This document shows positions 6,925 through 10,245 of a DNA stretch of 10,245 bases, piece by piece. Positions within the stretch are counted from its first letter, which is position 1; each line of letters starts with the position of its first letter. The notes under the pieces were generated by a model that did no database searches, was not told the origin of the DNA, and saw only the letters and a program-made list of their open reading frames with translations. Both the position numbers and the translations under genes were made by a program. The DNA is from Bacillota bacterium (GTDB taxonomy: Bacteria; Bacillota; Sulfobacillia; JAJZYS01; JAJYTV01): positions 1 to 10,245 of the forward strand of contig JAJYNV010000369.1 in NCBI GenBank assembly GCA_021786135.1. Reading direction: 5' to 3'.

Positions 6925-8177
6925 CGCCCGTCGCCTCCCGTGAGCAGCCTGAGGCAGATCTCCTCGGCCTCCGTCAGAAGATCCGCGGCAGGAGTCCGCC
7001 CCGCCAGGGCATCGCGCACGGGAAAGCGCGATAGATCCTGCTCGAGTTCCCCGAGGATGCGTCCCAAATCGTCCGGGGACGCCCTGAGGCGGTCCGCCTC
7101 GCGCAGCACTTCCGCGGCCAGGTCGCCGCCGCCGCGGATCTCGTCGCGCAGGATGGGGGCCCGCGTGCGCAGGTCGAGTGCATCCCACCAGACGAAGGGG
7201 TCCTGGGCGAGACCGGTCTCCTGCAGGGAGGCCAGGATCTCCCCTTGCCGCAGCTGCAGCTCCGCCTCCGGACCGAAATCTCCGGTCAGGGTCGCACGCA
7301 GGATCACGCCGCGTCCCTCGGCCTCCTCGCGCGCCGTCTGGGCGGCCGTTTCGAGCCTGTCGATGGCGTCCTGCACATCCATGGCGCCGGAGATGTCCAC
7401 CTCCAGCGTCTCGAACCGGATCCGATCGAGCGCCACGAAGCGCGGCGGCTCGAGCAAGCCGAGGCGATCGTCGCAGGCGAGCACCAGCGCCCCCTTGGCT
7501 CCCGTCTCGCCGCCTGCGGGACTCCTGCCCTGCAATACGCCCGGGTACGCGCCCCAGGGGCCGCCTTCGAGCACGAGCCTGCGCCCGTGGACGTGCCCGA
7601 GCGCCCAGTAGTCCATGCCTGCCGCACGCAGGTCCTCGGTGCTGCAAGGAGCGTAGGGCGCATGCTGCGGATCGCCGACGTTGGCATGCAGGAGACCGAT
7701 CTGCAGACCCTCGCCGCTCGGCCGGAACAGCCGTGCCAGGTTGCGGCGCTCCTCCCTCTCGCGAAAGGAGATGCCGTGCACGGTGGCGATCACCGTGCCG
7801 TCGCGTTCCACCGGCACCGCCGTCACCTCGTCCGCCGCAAAGACATGCGTTCCGGTACCCCACGCCGCCCCACCGTCGCCCGAGAGAGGGTCATGGTTGC
7901 CATGCACCGCGAATGTGCGCACTCCTGCGACGCCCAGCCGCTCGAGTCCCGCTCTCAGGCGCCGCTCGGCGCGAATGCCACGCTCCGGCCCGTCATAGAC
8001 GTCACCCGCCAGCAGCAGGATGGCGGCCTCCTCCCTGAGGCAGAGCTCGACGAGCCCGGCGAACGCTTCAAGCGATGCTTCGCGCAGGGCTGCGGCCACG
8101 GCTGGCGCCGTGCGACCAAGGCCGCTGCACGGCGTATCGAGGTGAAGATCGGCGGCATGGACAACCTTGAAACGCAA
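6921..8177 (-). CDS. YhaO/SbcD-like metallophosphoesterase (DNA exonuclease subunit)
   Basis: This is a 418-aa calcineurin-like phosphoesterase of the SbcD/Mre11/YhaO group (COG0420-like), predicted to be a Mn-dependent DNA nuclease working with the coiled-coil ATPase encoded downstream. All metal-binding motifs are visible: ADLHLD (9-14), GDVYDG (58-63), GNHD (93-96), LLHANVG (162-168) and GHVH (194-197). The remaining 200 residues form a variable capping and ATPase-interaction region. I chose TTG at 8175-8177 because it has a GAGGGGG ribosome-binding site 8 nt upstream and places MRFKVVHAADLHLD at the extreme N terminus, as in relatives. A TTG at 8235-8237 would add 20 residues with a Shine-Dalgarno sequence touching the codon, which is unlikely. 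The gene ends in TGA overlapping the GTG of the ATPase gene by 4 bases. It is divergent from the FMN reductase gene. Confidence 0.9.
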   Translation of the reverse strand: MRFKVVHAADLHLDTPCSGLGRTAPAVAAALREASLEAFAGLVELCLREEAAILLLAGDVYDGPERGIRAERRLRAGLERLGVAGVRTFAVHGNHDPLSGDGGAAWGTGTHVFAADEVTAVPVERDGTVIATVHGISFREREERRNLARLFRPSGEGLQIGLLHANVGDPQHAPYAPCSTEDLRAAGMDYWALGHVHGRRLVLEGGPWGAYPGVLQGRSPAGGETGAKGALVLACDDRLGLLEPPRFVALDRIRFETLEVDISGAMDVQDAIDRLETAAQTAREEAEGRGVILRATLTGDFGPEAELQLRQGEILASLQETGLAQDPFVWWDALDLRTRAPILRDEIRGGGDLAAEVLREADRLRASPDDLGRILGELEQDLSRFPVRDALAGRTPAADLLTEAEEICLRLLTGGDGR

Positions 8178-8263
8178 AAGCAGGGCCCCCTCGCAAATCG
8201 CCACTGTCGACGAATCAATTTCCTGTCGGCCGGTCAACCTCCTGTCGCCGCCTGGGAGAACTG

Positions 8264-8292
8264 TTGCGTAACCATATCCAAAGTGCTATGTT
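8264..8292 (+). promoter_or_regulatory. Sigma-70-like promoter of the FMN reductase/selenoprotein unit
   Basis: TTGCGT (8264-8269) and TATGTT (8287-8292) are separated by exactly 17 bases, in an AT-richer patch inside very GC-rich surroundings and about 35 nt before the start codon at 8328. Spacing and location fit a housekeeping promoter. The hexamers are imperfect matches to TTGACA/TATAAT. The same patch may also contain the divergent promoter of the exonuclease gene. Confidence 0.55.
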
Positions 8293-8305
8293 ATCTATAG
8301 TTATC
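8290..8305 (+). promoter_or_regulatory. Possible operator: direct repeat GTTATC-TATA-GTTATC
   Basis: Two identical GTTATC hexamers, 10 bases apart start to start (one helical turn), flank TATA. The central CTATAG is itself palindromic. The element overlaps the proposed -10 and transcription start, a position where a repressor would act. No regulator gene is in the window, so this is only a candidate site. Confidence 0.3.
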
Positions 8306-8327
8306 ACAGGCGCTGAGGAGGCACACC

Positions 8328-8915
8328 ATGGACCCTGAAGCGATTCGCGTCGGCGGCATCTGCGGCAGTCTCGGCTCCAAGTCCTACAACCTGCTGCTGC
8401 TGCGCGCGGCCGCCGAGATGATGCCGGAAGACGTGCTCTACGAGGAGATCCCGATCGGGGACCTGCCACTCTACAACCCGGACCTCGACGGCGACAGCGC
8501 CCCGGAGGCCGTCAGGCTGTTCCGCGACCGCGTGAAGGCCGTGGACGGGCTCCTCTTCACGGTGCCGGAGTACAACTACTCGCTCACCGGTGCCCTCAAG
8601 AACGCGCTCGACTGGGCAAGCCGGCCGGTTGCGGACTCCGGGCTCTACGACAAGCCCGCGGCCATCATGGGCGCGTCCCAGGGCACCTTCGGCACCGTGC
8701 GGGCACAGCTCCACTTCCGCCACGTGGCCGTGTTCACCAACATGCACCTCGTCAACAAGCCCGAAGTGCTGGTGCGCGAACCGAGGGCCAAGTTTTCGGC
8801 CGACGGTCGGCTCGAGGACGGGGAGACCCGCCAGCTGGTGGGACAGCTCGTGCGGGAGCTCGTGCGCTGGACGCGGGTCGTGCGGAGCGGCCGCGCGGAA
8901 CTCAGCGCGCGCTAG
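8328..8915 (+). CDS. NADPH-dependent FMN reductase, ChrR/YieF type
   Basis: This is a 195-aa flavodoxin-fold, FMN-binding quinone/chromate reductase-like protein of the NADPH_dep_FMN_red family. It uses NAD(P)H to make two-electron reductions of quinones or oxyanions in the cytosol. The phosphate-binding loop is GSLGSKSYN (13-21), matching the family GSLRxxSxN. The flavin-contact motif PEYNYSLTGALKNALDW (80-96) and the GASQGTFGTVRAQ turn (115-127) are characteristic and closely resemble Escherichia coli ChrR. The length is family-normal. The start is the ATG at 8328 with GAGGAGG 6 nt upstream. It opens the plus-strand cluster, and 81 nt without a terminator separate it from the selenoprotein gene, so the two probably share a transcript ended by the hairpin at 9436. 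The nearby ChrB-domain gene supports an oxyanion-stress role. The actual substrate is unproven. Confidence 0.88.
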   Translation: MDPEAIRVGGICGSLGSKSYNLLLLRAAAEMMPEDVLYEEIPIGDLPLYNPDLDGDSAPEAVRLFRDRVKAVDGLLFTVPEYNYSLTGALKNALDWASRPVADSGLYDKPAAIMGASQGTFGTVRAQLHFRHVAVFTNMHLVNKPEVLVREPRAKFSADGRLEDGETRQLVGQLVRELVRWTRVVRSGRAELSAR

Positions 8916-8996
8916 GCGGGGGCGCCGAAGCAGGGCGGGCGGCACAGTGCAGCGAATCGCGCACCGAGTTGCCGCACCGCGGATGGGGGGAGCAGC

Positions 8997-9434
8997 ATGG
9001 CGCCTTTGGAGTTCTCGACGCGTGATCACCGCGGCGAACCCTTCACCGACCGGGACCTCAGAGAGGCCGCACCGGTCATCGTGGTGCTGCTGCGCGGCTT
9101 CCTCTGACCCTATTGCCGCAAGGAGCTCGGCGAGCTCGCACAGCGCTATGGGGAACTGAAGGCGAAGGGCGTTGAGGTCGTGGCCATCGGCCCTGACAGC
9201 GCCGACAGGTTCGAGGCCTACTTCCGCGACCACCAGATCCCGTTCCGTGGCGTGCCGGACCCCTCGGCCCAATTGCTCTCGGCCTTAGGCCAGGAGTGGC
9301 GCCTCATGGCGTTCGGCAGGATGCCGGCCATCATCGCCTACGGGCGGGACGGCAGCGAAGCGGCGCGGCACCTCGGCCGTTCGCCCAGGGACCTCGGCGA
9401 CATCGATGCCATCGTGGCGACGCTCCTGGCGTGA
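8997..9434 (+). CDS. Peroxiredoxin-like thioredoxin-fold selenoprotein, UxxC motif (in-frame TGA at 9105-9107)
   Basis: Read through one TGA, this is a 145-aa AhpC/TSA-Redoxin-type protein. The ATG at 8997-8999 has a GGGGGAG ribosome-binding site 5 nt upstream. The N terminus is MAPLEFSTRDHRGEPF, then strand PVIVVLLRGFL (26-36), then TGA at codon 37 followed by PYCRKELGEL. Peroxiredoxin-like relatives read RGxWCPYCRxEL here, so the TGA falls exactly on the catalytic cysteine and gives a Sec37-x-x-Cys40 redox pair. Cys40 is the only cysteine. Downstream the frame stays open and family-like: strand VEVVAIGPDS, helix, PFRGVPDPSAQLLSALG, the cis-proline-region motif FGRMPAIIAY, and HLGRSPRDLGDID near the C terminus, ending at TGA 9432-9434. 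A SECIS-like hairpin follows the internal TGA. A start at 9180 would leave a catalytically empty fragment. The alternative reading is a nonsense-mutated pseudogene, which the hairpin and intact frame argue against. The role is inferred to be thiol-disulfide reductase or peroxidase. Confidence 0.82.
9105..9153 (+). promoter_or_regulatory. Candidate bacterial SECIS element
   Basis: Directly after the in-frame TGA (9105-9107) the RNA can fold into an extended hairpin. A lower stem CCCUAU (9108-9113) pairs with AUGGGG (9148-9153, one G-U). Two short GC/GC pairings around a bulged C (9117) follow, then an internal loop, then a perfect 6-bp upper stem GAGCUC/GAGCUC (9123-9128 with 9132-9137) closed by a GGC loop (9129-9131). 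The apical loop starts 21 nt after the UGA and its first two bases are G. As I recall the bacterial SECIS consensus, it requires an apical loop about 16-37 nt from the UGA and a G in the first two loop positions. Both are met. Folding energy was not computed. Confidence 0.72.
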
Positions 9435-9435
9435 C

Positions 9436-9469
9436 GAGACCGCGGGTCCCTTGCCGGACCCGCGGTCTC
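9436..9469 (+). terminator. Intrinsic-type terminator after the selenoprotein gene
   Basis: A perfect 14-bp inverted repeat, GAGACCGCGGGTCC and its exact complement, encloses a 6-base loop CTTGCC and begins 2 nt after the stop codon. It is followed by CTTGTT, a poor U-tract, so termination may be weaker or Rho-assisted. The hairpin is symmetric but no minus-strand gene ends here. It separates the reductase/selenoprotein unit from the ChrB-domain unit. Confidence 0.8.
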
Positions 9470-9470
9470 C

Positions 9471-9512
9471 TTGTTCCGTCTGCGCCATGCGTGCTACCGT
9501 GGACGGGACTAG
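9471..9512 (+). promoter_or_regulatory. Weak candidate promoter for the ChrB-domain/MFS unit
   Basis: TTGTTC (9471-9476) and an extended -10-like TGCTACCGT are separated by about 18 bases, between the terminator and the next start codon. A promoter is expected here because of the terminator upstream. The -10 is a poor match, so the exact site is uncertain. Confidence 0.3.
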
Positions 9513-9533
9513 GACCTGATCGGAGGCACCTTC

Positions 9534-9968
9534 ATGAAGTGGGTCACCCGCAAGAATGCGAACGTCGACCGCATCGCCTGTCCCTGGCTCATCCGGCGCT
9601 TCGTCGACCCCGAAGCCGAATTCCTCTTCGTGGCCGGTGACGAAGTGATGACCGTAGCCGGGCGCGAAGGCGCCATCCCCTTTGACGTCAAGGGCGTCGA
9701 GCTCGGGCATGTCGACGGGCGCTGCAGCTTCGAGTCGATCATCGTCAAGTACGAGCTCAAGGATCCGGCGCTTCATCGCCTGGCCCAGATCGTGCACGGA
9801 GCGGACGTGTCTGGCGACAGGGACATCGTTCCGGAAGCGGCGGGCCTTTACGCCGCCGCGCATGGCTTCGCCCTCCTTTTCGGCGAGGACGACCTGCAGA
9901 AGCTGCAGCTCGAAGCCCCCCTCTACGACGCACTCTACCGCTGGTGCCAGTCCGAGGTCGACGCATAA
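9534..9968 (+). CDS. ChrB-domain chromate-resistance-type protein (Chrome_Resist family)
   Basis: This is a 144-aa protein matching the C-terminal domain of ChrB as a stand-alone unit. It shows the family opening MKWVTRKNANVDRIACPWLI (1-20), then RRFVDPEAEF, the HVDGRCSFESII segment (about 59-70) with conserved His, Cys and Glu, LKDPALHRLAQIVHGADV (about 75-92) and a C-terminal helix ending in YDALYRW. The full ChrB of proteobacterial chromate operons has an extra N-terminal regulatory region, absent here. ChrB-domain proteins have been linked to chromate sensing and resistance, but the biochemical activity of the stand-alone domain is unclear. The ATG at 9534 has GGAGG 8 nt upstream. The TAA stop shares one base with the ATG of the MFS gene (TAATG), implying translational coupling and a joint function with that transporter. 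No signal peptide is seen, so a cytosolic location is likely. Confidence 0.85.
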   Translation: MKWVTRKNANVDRIACPWLIRRFVDPEAEFLFVAGDEVMTVAGREGAIPFDVKGVELGHVDGRCSFESIIVKYELKDPALHRLAQIVHGADVSGDRDIVPEAAGLYAAAHGFALLFGEDDLQKLQLEAPLYDALYRWCQSEVDA

Positions 9969-10245
9969 TGGCGAAGGCTCCGGTCGGGAGCCGGGATGCC
10001 TTGAGGATCATCGCGGCCACCGCATTGCGCGGCTTCGGCTACGGCCTCGTGTCGGTCGAGGTGGCGCTCTACTGGCGGCTGCATGGCATACCGGCCGTGA
10101 CGATCGGCCTTCTTTTCACGCTCGCGCTGCTCGCGAGCGGCGCTTTGAGCGCCATGGCCGGCCGCCTCGGCGCACGGCTCGGCCGCCGGCGCAGTCTCAT
10201 GCTGCTCTCCCTCGGCATAACGCTCGGGGGCGCACTGCTCGCCGC
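9968..10245 (+). CDS. Major facilitator superfamily transporter, N-terminal part (cut by window edge)
   Basis: The first 92 codons of a membrane transporter are visible. After a short cytosolic N terminus (MAKAPVGSRDALR) there is a first membrane segment (about 14-35, containing ALRGFGYGLVSVEVALYW), a second hydrophobic segment (about 43-62), then the loop AGRLGARLGRRRSLML (about 64-79). That loop fits MFS motif A (GxxxDxxGRR-type, with the Asp not conserved) between helices 2 and 3. The third helix begins at the edge. The start overlaps the ChrB-domain stop in TAATG, so it is translated with that gene. Stand-alone ChrB domains are often found beside MFS genes, and an export role in oxyanion or metal stress is a reasonable inference. 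Substrate and full length cannot be judged here. Confidence 0.8.
   Translation, partial: MAKAPVGSRDALRIIAATALRGFGYGLVSVEVALYWRLHGIPAVTIGLLFTLALLASGALSAMAGRLGARLGRRRSLMLLSLGITLGGALLA

Noticed and set aside
5242..7611. A 789-codon plus-strand open frame
   Set aside because: It lies antisense to the YhaN-like and YhaO-like genes, has no recognisable domain, and arises from GC-rich third positions of the real genes on the minus strand.
6925..7863. N-terminal extension of the YhaN-like protein in the same open frame
   Set aside because: The extra residues are arginine/glycine-rich shadow translation of the exonuclease gene. The Walker A domain begins naturally after the GTG at 6922-6924, which has a good ribosome-binding site.
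8178..8237. Upstream TTG start (8235-8237) for the YhaO-like protein
   Set aside because: The Shine-Dalgarno-like AGGAGG abuts the codon with no spacer, and the 20 extra residues precede the usual N-terminal strand of the family. TTG 8175-8177 has correct spacing.
9105..9107. The in-frame TGA as a simple inactivating mutation or sequencing error
   Set aside because: It falls exactly on the catalytic cysteine codon, no other frame damage is present, and a SECIS-like hairpin follows directly. It is kept as the main alternative but considered less likely.
9180..9434. Independent small protein starting at the internal ATG 9180
   Set aside because: No ribosome-binding site of note. The sequence continues a peroxiredoxin-like fold whose N-terminal half lies in the same frame upstream of the TGA at 9105. 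A protein starting here would lack the active site.
1..10245. tRNA or rRNA genes, CRISPR arrays, or a tRNA-Sec/sel gene in the window
   Set aside because: No cloverleaf-type segments, regularly spaced repeats or Sel protein motifs were seen by eye. The Sec machinery, if present, must lie elsewhere in the genome.

Overview
The window comes from a high-GC bacterium. The flanking chromosome is strongly G+C-rich with GC-rich third codon positions. The gene content is a UbiA/MenA-type prenyltransferase, a YhaO/YhaN-type nuclease-ATPase pair and a chromate/oxyanion-type cluster. It does not fix the taxon. YhaN/YhaO pairs are familiar from Bacillota, so a high-GC member of that group is possible, but this is inference.

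Layout: (1) 3-305 (+) is the 3' end of a UbiA-family prenyltransferase gene. (2) 306-3747 is a patchwork island. It holds two oppositely oriented (-) peptide/nickel-type ABC permease genes (1787-2671 and 867-1784) whose base composition is visibly lower in GC than the flanks. No binding protein or ATPase accompanies them. They are bordered by mobile-element debris: an IS3-type transposase fragment (about 620-731) and a frameshifted, internally deleted serine-recombinase pseudogene (about 3086-3432). (3) 3748-8177 (-) is a translationally coupled two-gene operon: a SbcD/YhaO-like metallophosphoesterase (TTG start, 6921-8177) and a 1058-aa YhaN-like AAA/SMC-type ATPase (GTG start, 3748-6924) with a mid-protein hydrophobic segment and a C-terminal winged-helix-like extension. 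(4) A short AT-richer divergent promoter region (8178-8327) leads into a (+) cluster: a ChrR/YieF-type FMN reductase (8328-8915), a thioredoxin-fold peroxiredoxin-like gene (8997-9434), a strong terminator hairpin (9436-9469), a ChrB-domain chromate-resistance-type protein (9534-9968) and the start of an MFS transporter (9968 to the window edge).

The main discovery candidate is at 8997-9434. Read from its ATG, the gene has a single in-frame TGA (9105-9107, codon 37) exactly where peroxiredoxin-like relatives carry the catalytic cysteine of a CPYC motif, giving RGFL-U-PYC. Immediately 3' of the TGA is a hairpin (GAGCTC-GGC-GAGCTC, with lower paired segments CCCTAT/ATGGGG) with the spacing and loop G expected of a bacterial SECIS element. 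The frame is otherwise open to a normal TGA stop. I interpret it as a selenoprotein with a UxxC redox centre, which automatic gene calling would truncate or miss. It probably shares a transcript with the upstream flavin reductase, so the (+) cluster looks like a redox/oxyanion-stress module.
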